NCBI RefSeq assembly: GCF_003850045.1
Contig: NZ_RQJX01000007.1
Coordinates: 1-64,000, forward strand
Source: Aeromicrobium camelliae
Lineage (GTDB): Bacteria > Actinomycetota > Actinomycetes > Propionibacteriales > Nocardioidaceae
Reading direction: 5' to 3'
Length of the DNA: 64,000 bases
How positions within the stretch are numbered: the first letter of the stretch is position 1; every line of letters begins with the position of its first letter. Made by a program: the position numbers and the translations under genes. The notes under the pieces are model-generated. The model was not told where the DNA came from, made no database searches, and saw nothing but the letters and a program-made list of their open reading frames with translations. Shown here one piece after another: positions 20,912 to 31,016 of the stretch.

Positions 20912-22018
20912 TCAGCGCAGCAGTTCGTAGCCGACGAGGTCGTCGTAGCTGCCGTCGCCGAGCCGTTCGGCCGCGCGCTGAGTGCCGAATGCGGCGAACC
21001 CTGCGGCCGATGCCACCCGTCGGCTCGCGGTGTTGCCCGCAGCGGCGTAACAGGTGAGCCGGCGCCGGTCCAACCCCTGCGGATCGAACGCGTACTCCAC
21101 GGCGGCCTGCACGGCAGCCGTCATCAGCCCACGCCCGCGCGCGTCCGGATGCAGCCAGTAGCCGATCTCTCCGGCGTCGTCCCACGGATTGCCGCGCAGG
21201 TCCATGACCGAGACGTTGCCGAGCAGGTCGTCGGTCTCCGGGTCGGCCACCACCCACACGCAGGATTGGCCGGTCGCCGCCTTCCACACCGCGTTGGCGA
21301 TCGTCGAGCGGGCGTCCGCCAACGTGTACGGCTTCGCGATGCCGTCGAGCCAGTGCCGCAGCAGCGGGTCGGCGAACGCCTCGACCAACCGCTCGGCGTC
21401 GCTCTCGCGATACGGCCGCAGCCGCACCGGCCCGGCGTCGACCTCGGCGCTGGTCCAGCGGGTGCGCGGTACCGGCGGGTCACCGAAGCGGCGAGAACCG
21501 GTCCACGCGTCGATGATGCGGCCGCGCTCATGAAGGAGGCCGGGCTGCGTGCCGTGGAGGGTGAACCCGCACGCGTGGGCGACACGTAGTGAGGCCTCGT
21601 TGCCGACGTGGGCGTTCCAGTGCACGATTTCCTTGCCGCCCTCGGTGAAGGCGTACTCGACGGCGAGGTCGACCGCGCGCCGCATCAGGCCACGGCCCCG
21701 TGCCCACGGGTGCAGTGCGAAACCGATGTCGGTGACCGGCCCGTCACCGCGGATATCGACGTTGCCCGCGTATCGGCCCTCGGCCTCGATCGCCCAGAAC
21801 ATGCCCTTGCCGGCGTTCCAGCCCTCCGGGATGACCTCGAGCGCGAAGCGCTCGCTGTCCTCACGCGCGTTGGGCACCGGGATCGCCGTCCAACGGCGCA
21901 TCTGTGGATCGTTGGCCATCTGGCACATCGGGTCGACGTCGTCGGGTGTGTGGGCACGCAGCGTCACGACGCCGTCGGTGAGGACCGGGACGTTGAACGG
22001 GAACAGGAGGGCGCTCAC
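20912..22018 (-). CDS. tandem GNAT acetyltransferase
   Basis: 368 residues from GTG 22018, which overlaps the pheA stop (GTGA). Two complete GNAT domains in tandem: residues about 10-175 with acetyl-CoA loop HPWARGRGLMRRAV, and about 190-360 with HPDARGRGLMTAAVQAAVEY. Both have the RimJ/RimL-like pattern of an internal VRLRPY strand and NxxSxRVxxxxGF. The substrate is unknown. Third gene of a galK-pheA-GNAT operon. Domain duplication within one gene is likely, since the two halves share motif order. Confidence 0.9.
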   Translation of the reverse strand: MSALLFPFNVPVLTDGVVTLRAHTPDDVDPMCQMANDPQMRRWTAIPVPNAREDSERFALEVIPEGWNAGKGMFWAIEAEGRYAGNVDIRGDGPVTDIGFALHPWARGRGLMRRAVDLAVEYAFTEGGKEIVHWNAHVGNEASLRVAHACGFTLHGTQPGLLHERGRIIDAWTGSRRFGDPPVPRTRWTSAEVDAGPVRLRPYRESDAERLVEAFADPLLRHWLDGIAKPYTLADARSTIANAVWKAATGQSCVWVVADPETDDLLGNVSVMDLRGNPWDDAGEIGYWLHPDARGRGLMTAAVQAAVEYAFDPQGLDRRRLTCYAAAGNTASRRVASAAGFAAFGTQRAAERLGDGSYDDLVGYELLR

Positions 22019-22860
22019 GCGGACGCGGAACGGAACGGGTCGGCAGGGTAGACGCCCATGATCTTGACCTCGGTGGTGAAGAAGCCGAGTTCCTCCAGCG
22101 CCCGGGCGAGGGCCGGGTCCTCCGGATGTCCCTCGACTTCGGCGAGGAACTGGGTGGCGATGAACTCGCCGCCGACCATGTAGCTCTCCAGCTTGGTCAT
22201 GTTGATGCCGTTCGTCGCGAATCCGCCCAGCGCCTTGTAGAGCGCCGCGGGAAGGTTGCGGACGTTGAACATGAACGTCGTGACGACGGGCCCGCTGCCC
22301 AGGGGAGCGCGCCGCGGCTCGGGGGAGAGGACGATGAAGCGCGTCGTGTTGTGGGCCTCGTCCTCGACGTCGTGCGCGAGGACCTGCAGGCCGTAGATCT
22401 CGGCGGCGAGCGGCGGCGCGATGGCCGCCTGCGTGACGTCGCCGGCCTCGTGGATCTCGCGGGCCGCGCCTGCGGTGTCGCCGGCGATGACGGGCGTCCA
22501 GCCGTGCATGCGGATGATCCGGCGGCACTGGCCGAGCGCGTGCACGTGGCTGTGCACCGTCTTGATGGAGTCGAGCGTGGTGCCGGGCGTGGCCATGAGC
22601 GCGAACTGGATGCGCAGGAAGTGCTCGGCGACGATGTGCAGGTTCGTCGTCGGCAGGAAGTGGTGGATGTCCGCGACGCGGCCGGCGAGGGAGTTGTCGA
22701 TCGGGATCATCGCGAGCTCGGCGCCGTCGGCCTCGACCAGCGCGAAGGCGTCCTCGAACGACGCGCAGGCGATGGCCTCGGCGTCCGGGTAGTTCTGCTT
22801 GATGACCAGGTGCGAGTTCGCGCCCGGTTCACCCTGATAGGCGATGCGTACCGTGCTCAC
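22015..22860 (-). CDS. pheA: prephenate dehydratase
   Basis: 281 residues from GTG 22860. It converts prephenate to phenylpyruvate in phenylalanine synthesis. The catalytic domain has AYQGEPGANSHLV, PIDNSLAGRVADIHHFLP, HSHVHALGQCRRI and the TRF motif (NTTRFIVL). The C-terminal ACT domain has NVRNLPAALYKALGGFATNG and KLESYMVGGEF, in place of the usual ESRP effector motif. These features match my memory of the alphaproteobacterial PheA group better than mycobacterial PheA (YLGPEGTF, ESRP). It sits 4 bp after galK. Confidence 0.93.
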   Translation of the reverse strand: MSTVRIAYQGEPGANSHLVIKQNYPDAEAIACASFEDAFALVEADGAELAMIPIDNSLAGRVADIHHFLPTTNLHIVAEHFLRIQFALMATPGTTLDSIKTVHSHVHALGQCRRIIRMHGWTPVIAGDTAGAAREIHEAGDVTQAAIAPPLAAEIYGLQVLAHDVEDEAHNTTRFIVLSPEPRRAPLGSGPVVTTFMFNVRNLPAALYKALGGFATNGINMTKLESYMVGGEFIATQFLAEVEGHPEDPALARALEELGFFTTEVKIMGVYPADPFRSASA

Positions 22861-22864
22861 GGTC

Positions 22865-23956
22865 CTAGCGTCTCACGCGGTGTGCGCCGGCCGTGGGCGT
22901 GACGACGAAGACGTCGGGAGCGGCCCAGTCCAGAGCAGCGAAGCGGGCGGCGACGCGCGAGCGCAGGCCGTCGACGGCCTCGGCCGGGAGCAGGGCGATC
23001 GCGCTGCCACCGAAACCGCCCCCGGTCATCCGGGCACCGAGCGCACCGGACTCCAGCGCCGACTCCACGGCCACGTCCAGCTCGGGGCTGCTGACCTGGT
23101 AGTCGTCGCGCAGCGACTCGTGCGAGGCGGTCAGCATCGTGCCGAACTGCGTCCACTCGCCTGCGTTCAGCGCCTTGACGGCGCCACGGACCCGCACGCT
23201 CTCGGTGACCACATGCCGCGTGCGGCGTTTGAGGACGTCGTCCTCGAGCTTCAGCACCGCGTCGACCTGCGCCTGGGCGAGCAGCGAGAGGCCCAGCTGT
23301 TCGGCGGCCCGGGTGCACTCGTCGCGGCGCGCGCCGTACTCGCCCGAGGCGAGCTCGTGGTGGGCGTGCGTGTCGATGACGGCGACGGCGAGTCCGGCGG
23401 CGGGCCACGTCGCCGGCACCGCCGTGAGCGACGGCTCATCGGCCGCGAAGTCGATGTGCAGCGCGTGGTCGGCCTCGCAGCAGAGCACTGCGAGCTGATC
23501 CATGAGGCCGACCGGCGCGCCGACGAAGTCGGACTCGGCCCGCTGGCCGATCCGGGCCAGCTCGACGCGGGAACGGCCGGTCCCGGCGAGTTCGTCCAGC
23601 GCGGCGGCGATGCCGCAGGTGAGAGCGGCCGACGAGGACAGACCCGCCCCGGTGGGCAGCGTCGACTCGACCACGATGTCGGCGCCGGGCACCGCGATGC
23701 CGGCCTCGCGACTCGCCCACACGGCAGCGGCCACGTAGGACGACCAGTCGGTGACGTCGCCGGGGGCGACGCTCGCGGCGAACGAGGCGCGGCGCCCGCC
23801 GCTCCAGACGTTGACGGCGCCGTCGTCGCGAACGCGGATCTTGATCGAGAGCGCCCGGTCGATCGCGATCGGGAGCACAGCCCCGCCGTTGTAGTCCAGG
23901 TGTTCGCCGATGAGGTTGACCCGACCCGGCACCCGCCACTCACGTACCTCGTTCAC
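22865..23956 (-). CDS. galK: galactokinase
   Basis: 363 residues from GTG 23956, GHMP kinase family. It phosphorylates galactose at C1 with ATP. Motif 1 [15 protein letters not shown] carries the galactose-binding EHxDY. Motif 2 [13 protein letters not shown] is the phosphate loop, and motif 3 [14 protein letters not shown] is near the C-terminus. No galT or galE is adjacent; instead galK leads an operon with pheA and the GNAT gene. It is divergent from trpS, with only 49 bp between the start codons. Confidence 0.96.
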   Translation of the reverse strand: MNEVREWRVPGRVNLIGEHLDYNGGAVLPIAIDRALSIKIRVRDDGAVNVWSGGRRASFAASVAPGDVTDWSSYVAAAVWASREAGIAVPGADIVVESTLPTGAGLSSSAALTCGIAAALDELAGTGRSRVELARIGQRAESDFVGAPVGLMDQLAVLCCEADHALHIDFAADEPSLTAVPATWPAAGLAVAVIDTHAHHELASGEYGARRDECTRAAEQLGLSLLAQAQVDAVLKLEDDVLKRRTRHVVTESVRVRGAVKALNAGEWTQFGTMLTASHESLRDDYQVSSPELDVAVESALESGALGARMTGGGFGGSAIALLPAEAVDGLRSRVAARFAALDWAAPDVFVVTPTAGAHRVRR

Positions 23957-23962
23957 CCTCCG

Positions 23963-23968
23963 AGCCTA
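23963..23968 (-). promoter_or_regulatory. -10 box of galK (leaderless)
   Basis: TAGGCT on the minus strand with 6 nt to the GTG at 23956. Confidence 0.5.
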
Positions 23969-23993
23969 CGCAGGCGCGTTCATCGACGGCTGG

Positions 23994-23999
23994 CAGAAT
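23994..23999 (+). promoter_or_regulatory. -10 box of trpS (leaderless)
   Basis: CAGAAT with 6 nt to the ATG at 24006. It lies 25 bp from the divergent galK -10, so the two promoters' upstream elements must overlap. Confidence 0.4.
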
Positions 24000-24005
24000 G
24001 CACAC

Positions 24006-25019
24006 ATGCCCGCATCTGGACGACCCCGCGTGCTGTCCGGCGCCCAGCCGACCGCCGACTCGTACCATCTCGGCAACTACATCGGGGCGTTCCGGCAGTG
24101 GGTGGCGCTGCAGGACGAGTTCGAGGCGTTCTACTTCATTCCCGACATGCACGCCATCACCGTCGACTACGACCCGGTCCAGCTCCGCGAGCGCACGTAC
24201 GTGGCCGCGGCGCAGCTCATCGCGGCCGGCGTCGACCCCGAGCGCAGCGCACTGTTCGTCCAGAGCCACGTCCCCGAGCACGCGCAGCTGGCATGGGTGC
24301 TCAACGGGATCACCGGGTTCGGCGAGGCCAGCCGCATGACGCAGTTCAAGGACAAGAGCGCCAAGACCGGCGCGGAGTCGGCGAGCGTCGGCCTCTTCAC
24401 CTATCCGATCCTCATGGCTGCGGACATCCTCATCTACCAGGCCGACCGCGTCCCGGTGGGCGAGGACCAGCGCCAGCACGTCGAGCTCACCCGCAACCTC
24501 GCGCAGCGCTTCAACCACCGCTTCGGTGAGACCTTCACGGTGCCCGAGCCGCACATCGTCAAGGACGTCGCCAAGATCTACGACCTGCAGGACCCCTCCG
24601 GAAAGATGAGCAAGTCCTTCTCGAGCCCCACCGGCGTCGTGAACCTCATGGACGACCCGAAGAAGGCCGCCAAGAAGATCCGCTCGGCGGTCACCGATTC
24701 GGGGACCGACATCCGGTTCGACCCGGAGCAGAAGCCCGGCATCTCCAACCTGCTGACGATCTACTCGGCGCTCACGGACCGCTCGGTCGACGACATCGTC
24801 GGCGAATACGCGGGACAGCAGTACGGGCATCTCAAGGTCGCGTTGGCCGACATCGTGGCCGACCTCGTCGCGGATTTCGGCGACCGCACTCGTGAACTGC
24901 TCGGCGACCGCGCCGAGCTCGACCGGCTCCTCGCGCTCGGCGCCGAACGCGCTCGCGCGGTCGCGGCGCCGACGCTCGAGCTGGTGTACGAACGGTCGGG
25001 CTTCGTCAAGGCGAAGTGA
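24006..25019 (+). CDS. trpS: tryptophanyl-tRNA synthetase
   Basis: 337 residues from ATG 24006; upstream in-frame sequence belongs to the galK region. Class I aminoacyl-tRNA synthetase with the HIGH-equivalent [10 protein letters not shown], the tryptophan-site region FIPDMHAIT and [13 protein letters not shown], and the KMSKS loop in [11 protein letters not shown]. The length matches bacterial TrpRS. Essential for translation. The next gene starts within its stop codon (GTGATG). Confidence 0.97.
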   Translation: MPASGRPRVLSGAQPTADSYHLGNYIGAFRQWVALQDEFEAFYFIPDMHAITVDYDPVQLRERTYVAAAQLIAAGVDPERSALFVQSHVPEHAQLAWVLNGITGFGEASRMTQFKDKSAKTGAESASVGLFTYPILMAADILIYQADRVPVGEDQRQHVELTRNLAQRFNHRFGETFTVPEPHIVKDVAKIYDLQDPSGKMSKSFSSPTGVVNLMDDPKKAAKKIRSAVTDSGTDIRFDPEQKPGISNLLTIYSALTDRSVDDIVGEYAGQQYGHLKVALADIVADLVADFGDRTRELLGDRAELDRLLALGAERARAVAAPTLELVYERSGFVKAK

Positions 25020-25528
25020 TGCGCACCATCGGCGTCGCGATCGCCGTCCCCGAACCGTTCGGCGAGCAGCTGCGCGCCAAGCGGCTCTCGTACGGCGACG
25101 TCATGGCCGAGACCGTGCCGAGTCACGTCACCTTGGTGCCGCCCACCGAGGTGGACGACGCACAGCTCGGCCGGCTGGTCGAGGCGCTCACCCAGGTGGC
25201 GGCCATCATCCCGTCGTTCCGGATGACTCTCAAGGGCACAGGGACGTTCCGCCCGGTCTCGCCGGTCGTGTTCGTGGCCGTGTCCGAAGGCATCTCGGTG
25301 ACGGAGCTGCTCGCGCAGGCCATCCGTCACGCGGTGGATCTCCCCGAGCCCCAGTTCCCGTTCCACCCGCACGTGACCGTCGCGCACCACCTCGACGACG
25401 AAGCGCTCGACCGCGCGTTCGACGACCTGAGCGACTTCCGCTGCTCGTTCGAGGTCTCGCAGTTCAGCCTCTACTTCCACGACGAGGTGCAGGGCTGGAT
25501 GCCGGAGCGGTCCTTCCGACTCAGCTGA
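25016..25528 (+). CDS. 2'-5' RNA ligase family (2H phosphoesterase) protein
   Basis: 170 residues from GTG 25016, or 169 from ATG 25019. The two HxT/S motifs that define the 2H superfamily are present: SHVTLVPP near residue 36 and HPHVTVAHH near 120. Relatives hydrolyse 2',3'-cyclic phosphates or act on RNA 2'-5' bonds; the substrate here is unknown. It is translationally coupled to trpS and convergent with the LysR gene, with 4 bp between stops. Confidence 0.9.
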   Translation: MMRTIGVAIAVPEPFGEQLRAKRLSYGDVMAETVPSHVTLVPPTEVDDAQLGRLVEALTQVAAIIPSFRMTLKGTGTFRPVSPVVFVAVSEGISVTELLAQAIRHAVDLPEPQFPFHPHVTVAHHLDDEALDRAFDDLSDFRCSFEVSQFSLYFHDEVQGWMPERSFRLS

Positions 25529-25532
25529 CCGG

Positions 25533-26417
25533 TCAGTGCTCGGCGCCGAGACTGTCGAGCAGCAGTTCGCGGAACGCGCGCGCCGCGAGCGGCAACGAGC
25601 CCGCGTCGCGGTGGGCCACGGCCACCTCGCGTGTGAGCGGCGGGTCCTCGATCCACGAGCGGTGCAGATCGCCGCGGCTGGACATGACGATCTCGGGGAC
25701 CACCGCATGGCCCAGCCCCGCCTCGACGAAGCGCAGAACGGCGCCCATCTCGCCGCCCTCCACCGCGAACCGGGGCTCGAAGCCGGCGCGAGCACAGGCC
25801 CGGACGGTGACGTCGCGCAGGTCGTAGCCCTCGCGGAACATCACGAGCGGCAGGTCGCACAGGTCGGCCACGCGGATGCTCTCGGGCCGGGGGTCGTCCG
25901 GCGGGCTCGCGAGGACCAGCCGTTCGCGGAACACCAGGTGCGTCTCGATGTCGGGGGAGCGGGTGGCCAAGGGAACGATGAGCACGGCGATGTCGAGACG
26001 ACCGGCGAGGAGCTGGTCGGTCAGCACGCGCGAGCCGGCTTCGTGGATCTCCAGTTCGATTTCGGGGTAGTCGCGCCGAAAGTCGCGCAGCACGTCGGGC
26101 AGGAGACCGTCGATGACCGACGGGGTGGCGCCGAGGCGTACACGGCCCCGGCGCAAGTGGGCGACCTCGTGCACCGAGCGCTCGGCGTTGGCGACGTCGA
26201 TGACGATGCGGCGGGCGTGGGGCAGCAGCGCCTCACCCGCCGGGGTCAGGTCGACTCCCGACCGCGTGCGGACGAACAACGGGGTGCCGAGCGAGTTCTC
26301 GAGTGACCGGATCTGCTTGGACAGTGTGGGCTGCGACACGCCCGTGACGTCCGCGGCCCGCGTGAAGTGCCGCGCCTCGGCCACGGCGACGAAGTAGGTG
26401 AGCTGCTGCAACTGCAC
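25533..26417 (-). CDS. LysR-family transcriptional regulator
   Basis: 294 residues from GTG 26417. The N-terminal winged helix is QLQQLTYFVAVAEARHFTRA, VSQPTLSKQIRSLE. A periplasmic-binding-protein-like effector domain runs from about residue 90 to the end (RVRLGATPSVIDGLLPDVL). It is divergent from the sdhCAB operon with an 86-bp gap, so succinate dehydrogenase is a candidate target. The effector cannot be read from sequence. Confidence 0.93.
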   Translation of the reverse strand: MQLQQLTYFVAVAEARHFTRAADVTGVSQPTLSKQIRSLENSLGTPLFVRTRSGVDLTPAGEALLPHARRIVIDVANAERSVHEVAHLRRGRVRLGATPSVIDGLLPDVLRDFRRDYPEIELEIHEAGSRVLTDQLLAGRLDIAVLIVPLATRSPDIETHLVFRERLVLASPPDDPRPESIRVADLCDLPLVMFREGYDLRDVTVRACARAGFEPRFAVEGGEMGAVLRFVEAGLGHAVVPEIVMSSRGDLHRSWIEDPPLTREVAVAHRDAGSLPLAARAFRELLLDSLGAEH

Positions 26418-26423
26418 CCACCC

Positions 26424-26429
26424 AGTCTG
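26424..26429 (-). promoter_or_regulatory. -10 box of the LysR gene (leaderless)
   Basis: CAGACT on the minus strand with 6 nt to the GTG at 26417. Confidence 0.35.
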
Positions 26430-26491
26430 CCATGCCCATTCTCTATGAAAGTCGGCCTTACTTGGACTTAGCCAGAATGGAAGATTCGCTT

Positions 26492-26497
26492 TAGTGT
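26492..26497 (+). promoter_or_regulatory. -10 box of sdhC (leaderless)
   Basis: TAGTGT with 6 nt to the GTG at 26504. The 86-bp divergent gap should also hold any LysR binding site; no clear T-N11-A dyad could be singled out. Confidence 0.5.
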
Positions 26498-26503
26498 GGG
26501 CAG

Positions 26504-27226
26504 GTGGCCAGTACCCCAGTGATCAAGAAGCGCGTCCCGGCCTCGCGGTCGACGGTCGCGACGAAGTACGCCATGGCGGTATCGGGGCTCATCATGGTGA
26601 GCTACCTGATCCTGCACATGTACGGCAACCTCAAGGTGTTCGCCGGCCAGCAGAAGTTCGACGAATACTCGCACCACATCCGCACCTTCGGTGAGCCGAT
26701 CCTCCCGTACGAGGGTCTGCTGTGGATCATCCGCGTCGCGCTCGTCGCGTCGATCGTCGTCCACACGTGGGCCGCGATCACGCTGTGGCGCCGCAACCGC
26801 GCCGCCAGCGGTTACCAGGGCGGCAAGCGGTACCACACCTCCAAGGGCGCCCGCGGATTCCAGCGCAGCTACGCGTCGTTCACGCTCCGGTGGGGCGGCA
26901 TCATCATCATCCTGTTCGTGGTCTACCACCTGCTGCACCTGACGGCCAACGTCGTGGCGCCCGGCGGTGCCTCCGACAGCCCGTACGAGCGGGTCGTCAA
27001 CGGCTTCGAGATCTGGTGGGTGACGGTGTCCTACACCATCGCGGTGCTCGCGGTCGGCCTGCACCTGTGGCACGGCATCTGGAGCGCTTTGACCACCCTC
27101 GGCCAGAACTACAGCTCGACGCGGCTGCGCTCGCGCCTGACGCCGCTGTCGTGGTTCGTCTCGGCCGTCATCACCATCGGATTCCTGCTTCCCCCGTGGG
27201 CGATCCTGCTCGGGATCACCGGCTGA
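26504..27226 (+). CDS. sdhC: succinate dehydrogenase cytochrome b558 subunit
   Basis: 240 residues from GTG 26504. Five membrane helices with His residues in helices placed to ligate two b haems ([50 protein letters not shown]). This is the type B (menaquinone-linked, diheme, single anchor subunit) form, so no separate sdhD is needed. It anchors SdhAB and passes electrons to menaquinone. First gene of sdhCAB, 11 bp before sdhA. Confidence 0.94.
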   Translation: MASTPVIKKRVPASRSTVATKYAMAVSGLIMVSYLILHMYGNLKVFAGQQKFDEYSHHIRTFGEPILPYEGLLWIIRVALVASIVVHTWAAITLWRRNRAASGYQGGKRYHTSKGARGFQRSYASFTLRWGGIIIILFVVYHLLHLTANVVAPGGASDSPYERVVNGFEIWWVTVSYTIAVLAVGLHLWHGIWSALTTLGQNYSSTRLRSRLTPLSWFVSAVITIGFLLPPWAILLGITG

Positions 27227-27237
27227 AGGGCTCACTC

Positions 27238-29187
27238 ATGACTGAACAGATGATCGGCGACTACCACGTCGTCGGCAACGAGATCCACGACACCGCGGCT
27301 CCGTCCGGGCCGATCGAGAAGCGCTGGGACGAGCGCAAGTTTTCCGCCAAGCTCGTCAACCCGGCCAACCGCCGCAAGCTCCACGTCATCATCGTCGGCA
27401 CCGGATTGGCGGGCGCTTCGGCAGCCGCAACGCTCGGCGAGGCCGGCTACAACGTGACGACGTTCTGCTACCAGGACAGCCCGCGCCGCGCCCACTCGAT
27501 CGCGGCCCAGGGCGGCATCAACGCGGCGAAGAACTACCGCAACGACGGCGACAGCATCTACCGGCTGTTCTACGACACCGTCAAGGGCGGCGACTTCCGC
27601 GCCCGCGAGTCGAACGTCTACCGCCTCGCGCAGGTGTCGGTGAACATCATCGACCAGTGCGTCGCGCAGGGCGTCCCGTTCGCCCGCGAGTACGGCGGCC
27701 TGCTGGACAACCGCTCCTTCGGTGGTGTCCAGGTGTCGCGCACGTTCTACGCCCGCGGTCAGACGGGTCAGCAGCTGCTGATCGGCGCGTACCAGGCGCT
27801 GGAGCGTCAGATCGCGGCCGGCACCGTCACGATGAACACCCGTCACGAGATGCTCGAGCTCATCATGGTCGACGGCCGGGCCCGCGGCGTCATCGTCCGC
27901 GACCTCGTGACCGGTGAGATCGAGACGCACACCGCCGACGCGGTCGTGCTCGCCACCGGCGGCTACGGCAACGTGTTCTTCCTGTCGACCAACGCGATGG
28001 GCTCCAACGTCACCGCCACGTGGCGCGCCCACCGCAAGGGCGCGTACTTCGCCAACCCGTGCTTCACGCAGATCCACCCGACCTGCATCCCGGTGTCGGG
28101 CGAGTACCAGTCCAAGCTCACGCTGATGAGCGAGTCGCTGCGTAACGACGGGCGCATCTGGGTGCCCAAGAAGGCCGGTGACACTCGCCCGGCCAGCGAG
28201 ATCCCCGAGGACGAGCGCGACTACTACCTCGAGCGCATCTACCCCTCGTTCGGCAACCTGGTGCCCCGCGACATCGCCTCGCGCGCCGCGAAGTACCAGT
28301 GCGACGCGGGCAAGGGCGTGGGCCCCGGCGGTCTGGGCGTGTACCTGGACTTCGCGGACGCCATCGAGCGCATGGGTCGCGATGCGGTCGAGGCCAAGTA
28401 CGGCAACCTCTTCGACATGTACGCGCGGATCACCGGCGAGGATCCCTACTCCGAGCCGATGCGCATCTACCCCGCCGTGCACTACACGATGGGTGGCCTC
28501 TGGGTCGATTACGATCTCCAGAGCAACCTCACGGGCCTGTTCGTGGCCGGCGAGGCGAACTTCTCCGACCACGGCGCCAACCGACTCGGTGCGTCGGCGC
28601 TCATGCAGGGTCTCGCGGACGGCTACTTCGTCCTGCCCTACACGATCGCCAACTACCTGGCGGACGGTCCCTTCGAGAAGATCGCCGACGACCACCCCGC
28701 CGTGGTCGAGGCGCGTGAGGCCGTCGAGGAGCGCATCAACACGTTCCTCAGCATCAACGGCACGCGCACCGTGGACTCCTTCCACAAGGAGCTCGGCCAG
28801 ATCATGTGGGACTACTGCGGCATGGAGCGCACGGAGGAAGGCCTCATGAAGGCCATCCAGTTGATCCGCGATCTCAAGGCCGAGTTCTGGACCAACGTGA
28901 AGGTCACGGGAGAGAACGAAGAACTCAACCAGACGCTCGAGCGGGCCGGCCGCGTGGCCGACTTCTTCGAGCTCGGTGAGCTCATGTGCATCGACGCGCT
29001 CGACCGCCGCGAATCCTGCGGCGGCCACTTCCGCGCCGAGAGCCAGACCGAGGACGGTGAAGCGCTGCGCGACGACGCCAACTTCGCGTACGTCTCCGCA
29101 TGGGAGTACAGCGACGACAAGCCGATCCTGCACAAGGAACCGCTCGAGTACGAATACGTCGAGATGAAGGCCAGGAGCTACAAGTGA
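27238..29187 (+). CDS. sdhA: succinate dehydrogenase flavoprotein subunit
   Basis: 649 residues from ATG 27238. The FAD dinucleotide fold is [20 protein letters not shown], and the covalent-FAD His lies in [15 protein letters not shown]. The active-site region HPTCIP and the catalytic Arg-containing stretch [20 protein letters not shown] are present. The long form with inserted loops is typical of the type B fumarate reductase/succinate dehydrogenase group. It oxidises succinate to fumarate on the cytoplasmic face. The stop overlaps the sdhB GTG (GTGA). Confidence 0.97.
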   Translation: MTEQMIGDYHVVGNEIHDTAAPSGPIEKRWDERKFSAKLVNPANRRKLHVIIVGTGLAGASAAATLGEAGYNVTTFCYQDSPRRAHSIAAQGGINAAKNYRNDGDSIYRLFYDTVKGGDFRARESNVYRLAQVSVNIIDQCVAQGVPFAREYGGLLDNRSFGGVQVSRTFYARGQTGQQLLIGAYQALERQIAAGTVTMNTRHEMLELIMVDGRARGVIVRDLVTGEIETHTADAVVLATGGYGNVFFLSTNAMGSNVTATWRAHRKGAYFANPCFTQIHPTCIPVSGEYQSKLTLMSESLRNDGRIWVPKKAGDTRPASEIPEDERDYYLERIYPSFGNLVPRDIASRAAKYQCDAGKGVGPGGLGVYLDFADAIERMGRDAVEAKYGNLFDMYARITGEDPYSEPMRIYPAVHYTMGGLWVDYDLQSNLTGLFVAGEANFSDHGANRLGASALMQGLADGYFVLPYTIANYLADGPFEKIADDHPAVVEAREAVEERINTFLSINGTRTVDSFHKELGQIMWDYCGMERTEEGLMKAIQLIRDLKAEFWTNVKVTGENEELNQTLERAGRVADFFELGELMCIDALDRRESCGGHFRAESQTEDGEALRDDANFAYVSAWEYSDDKPILHKEPLEYEYVEMKARSYK

Positions 29188-29924
29188 AGATCACCGTTCG
29201 AATCTGGCGTCAGAAGAACGCCGAGGCCAAGGGCACGATGGTCTCGTACGAACTCGACGAGGTCGACGAGAACATGTCGTTCCTCGAGATGCTCGACGTG
29301 CTCAACGAGAAGCTCACGCTCGAGGGCGAGGAGCCGGTCGCGTTCGACTCCGACTGTCGCGAGGGCATCTGCGGGTCGTGCGGCGTCGTGATCAACGGCG
29401 AGGCGCACGGGCCGGAGGTCACGACGACCTGCCAGCTGCACATGCGCACGTTCAAGGACGGCGACGTCCTCGACATCGAGCCGTGGCGAGCGGGCGCCTT
29501 CCCGGTCATCAAGGACCTCGTCGTCGACCGTGGCGCGTTCGACCGCATCATCGCGGCCGGCGGCTACATCACCGCGCCGACCGGCTCGGCCCCCGAGGCC
29601 AACAGCACCCCGGTGCCGAAGGAGGACGCGGACCGCGCCTTCGAGGCCGCCACGTGCATCAGCTGCGGCGCCTGCGTCGCGGCCTGCCCCAACGGGTCGG
29701 CGATGCTGTTCACCGCGGCCAAGGTCGCTCACCTCGGTCTGCTGCCGCAGGGCCAGCCCGAGCGCGACTCGCGCGTCATCAACATGATCGAGCAGCACGA
29801 CGCCGAAGGCTTCGGCAGCTGCACGAACATCGGTGAGTGCACGGCGGCCTGCCCCAAGGGCATCCCGCTGGACGTCATCTCGCGGCTCAACCGCGACCTC
29901 ATGGGTGCGCTCGCCAAGCCCTGA
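29184..29924 (+). CDS. sdhB: succinate dehydrogenase iron-sulfur subunit
   Basis: 246 residues from GTG 29184. The N-terminal plant-type [2Fe-2S] domain is [18 protein letters not shown]. The C-terminal ferredoxin-like part carries [12 protein letters not shown] and [15 protein letters not shown] for the [4Fe-4S] and [3Fe-4S] clusters. It relays electrons from SdhA FAD to the SdhC haems. Last gene of the operon, followed by a strong terminator. Confidence 0.96.
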   Translation: MKITVRIWRQKNAEAKGTMVSYELDEVDENMSFLEMLDVLNEKLTLEGEEPVAFDSDCREGICGSCGVVINGEAHGPEVTTTCQLHMRTFKDGDVLDIEPWRAGAFPVIKDLVVDRGAFDRIIAAGGYITAPTGSAPEANSTPVPKEDADRAFEAATCISCGACVAACPNGSAMLFTAAKVAHLGLLPQGQPERDSRVINMIEQHDAEGFGSCTNIGECTAACPKGIPLDVISRLNRDLMGALAKP

Positions 29925-29933
29925 TCGCGTCCT

Positions 29934-29977
29934 CGCGAAGGAGCCCCCGCCGGTCGTCCGGCGGGGGCTCCTTCGCG
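29934..29977 (+). terminator. terminator of sdhCAB
   Basis: A perfect 20-bp stem (CGCGAAGGAGCCCCCGCCGG with its complement) around TCGT, 10 nt after the sdhB stop. No long T-run follows, as is common in high-GC actinobacteria. Confidence 0.85.
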
Positions 29978-30025
29978 TTCGCACACCGGTGGTGGCGGCG
30001 CCCGTCGCTGTGCCAGGGTGACCTC

Positions 30026-31003
30026 ATGCGTATCGCCGGACTCACCCTCGCTTCGGTCGTAGCGCTCGGCCTCGCCGCGTGCGGGACCGAACCGCACGAC
30101 CCGGTTCCGCCCGCAGCGGCGGCCTCGCCGGCCGTCCCCGAGGTGCCGCTGCCCGAGGGCTGGCGGTGGGAGTCCTACCGCGGTGTCCAGCTCGCCGTTC
30201 CCGGCGACTGGGGCTGGACCTCCGGCTCACAGCGGCTCGGACAGTGGTGCCTGGGATTCGACGGTGCCGCGCCGGCGGTGGGCCGCCCGGGCCCGGCGAC
30301 GGAGGTGGGCTGCTTCGGCGAGGGGAGTCCGTCGCCGGAGACGCTCGTCGCGAACACCGGCGAGGTCGTGGCGTTCGAGTCAGCGGCGCGCGGCGCTGCC
30401 GCCGGGGCCACCGGTGGCGACCGCGAGGTGGTCACCATCGGCGACGCGCACGTCATCATTCAGACTGCCGATCCGGCCCTCCGCGAGCGCATCGCCGCGA
30501 CCGTGCATGCGGCCGAGGTCGACGCGGCGGGTTGCGCGGCCGCTCACCCGGCGGCGCGCGACGCATCGTGGCGCCCGGCGGGCGCGGGGAGGTTGCCGGC
30601 CCCCTCGGAGGTCGAGGACGTCAGCGTGTGCCGCTACGGGATCGTCGACGCCGATGGTTCGGGCGCGACGCTCCTCGGTTCGCAGCTGCTGTCCGGGCCT
30701 GCCGCGCAGCAGCTGGTCGAGGCGATCGCCCAGGCGCCCGAGGGAAGCGGTCCCAACGCGCCGGAGCAGTGTCTCCACGGCGATCCGGCGGAGGTCATCG
30801 TGCTCCACGTGCGGGCCGACGGGGTGTCGCGCGAGGTCGCGCTTCACTACTCCGACTGCATCGACAACGGTTTCGACGACGGCACGCAGCTCCGCGAGCT
30901 CACGAAGGACGCGGCGACGGCGATCTTCGTCGGCCCGCTGCAGCCGATGAGCTGGGGCGGCCACCTGTCGGAGGTGTTCGCCGACCTTCCCGCACCGCAA
31001 TGA
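30026..31003 (+). CDS. secreted lipoprotein of unknown function
   Basis: 325 residues from ATG 30026. The type II signal peptide MRIAGLTLASVVALGLAAC ends in lipobox LAAC (Cys19). The mature part shows six or more cysteines, including QWCLGF, EVGCFG, SVCRYG, EQCLHG and SDCIDN, so disulfides are likely outside the cell. No recognised domain; it does not look like a transporter-binding protein. It stands alone after the sdh terminator and is convergent with mqo, 13 bp apart. Confidence 0.8.
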   Translation: MRIAGLTLASVVALGLAACGTEPHDPVPPAAAASPAVPEVPLPEGWRWESYRGVQLAVPGDWGWTSGSQRLGQWCLGFDGAAPAVGRPGPATEVGCFGEGSPSPETLVANTGEVVAFESAARGAAAGATGGDREVVTIGDAHVIIQTADPALRERIAATVHAAEVDAAGCAAAHPAARDASWRPAGAGRLPAPSEVEDVSVCRYGIVDADGSGATLLGSQLLSGPAAQQLVEAIAQAPEGSGPNAPEQCLHGDPAEVIVLHVRADGVSREVALHYSDCIDNGFDDGTQLRELTKDAATAIFVGPLQPMSWGGHLSEVFADLPAPQ

Positions 31004-31016
31004 GGAACGTTCGGGC

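Noticed and set aside
27232-29133. A 633-codon minus-strand frame opposite sdhA
   Set aside because: Shadow of sdhA, with compositionally biased sequence and no domains.
29196-29204. GTTCGAATC, resembling a tRNA T-loop
   Set aside because: It lies inside the first codons of sdhB, and no acceptor, anticodon or D stems surround it.
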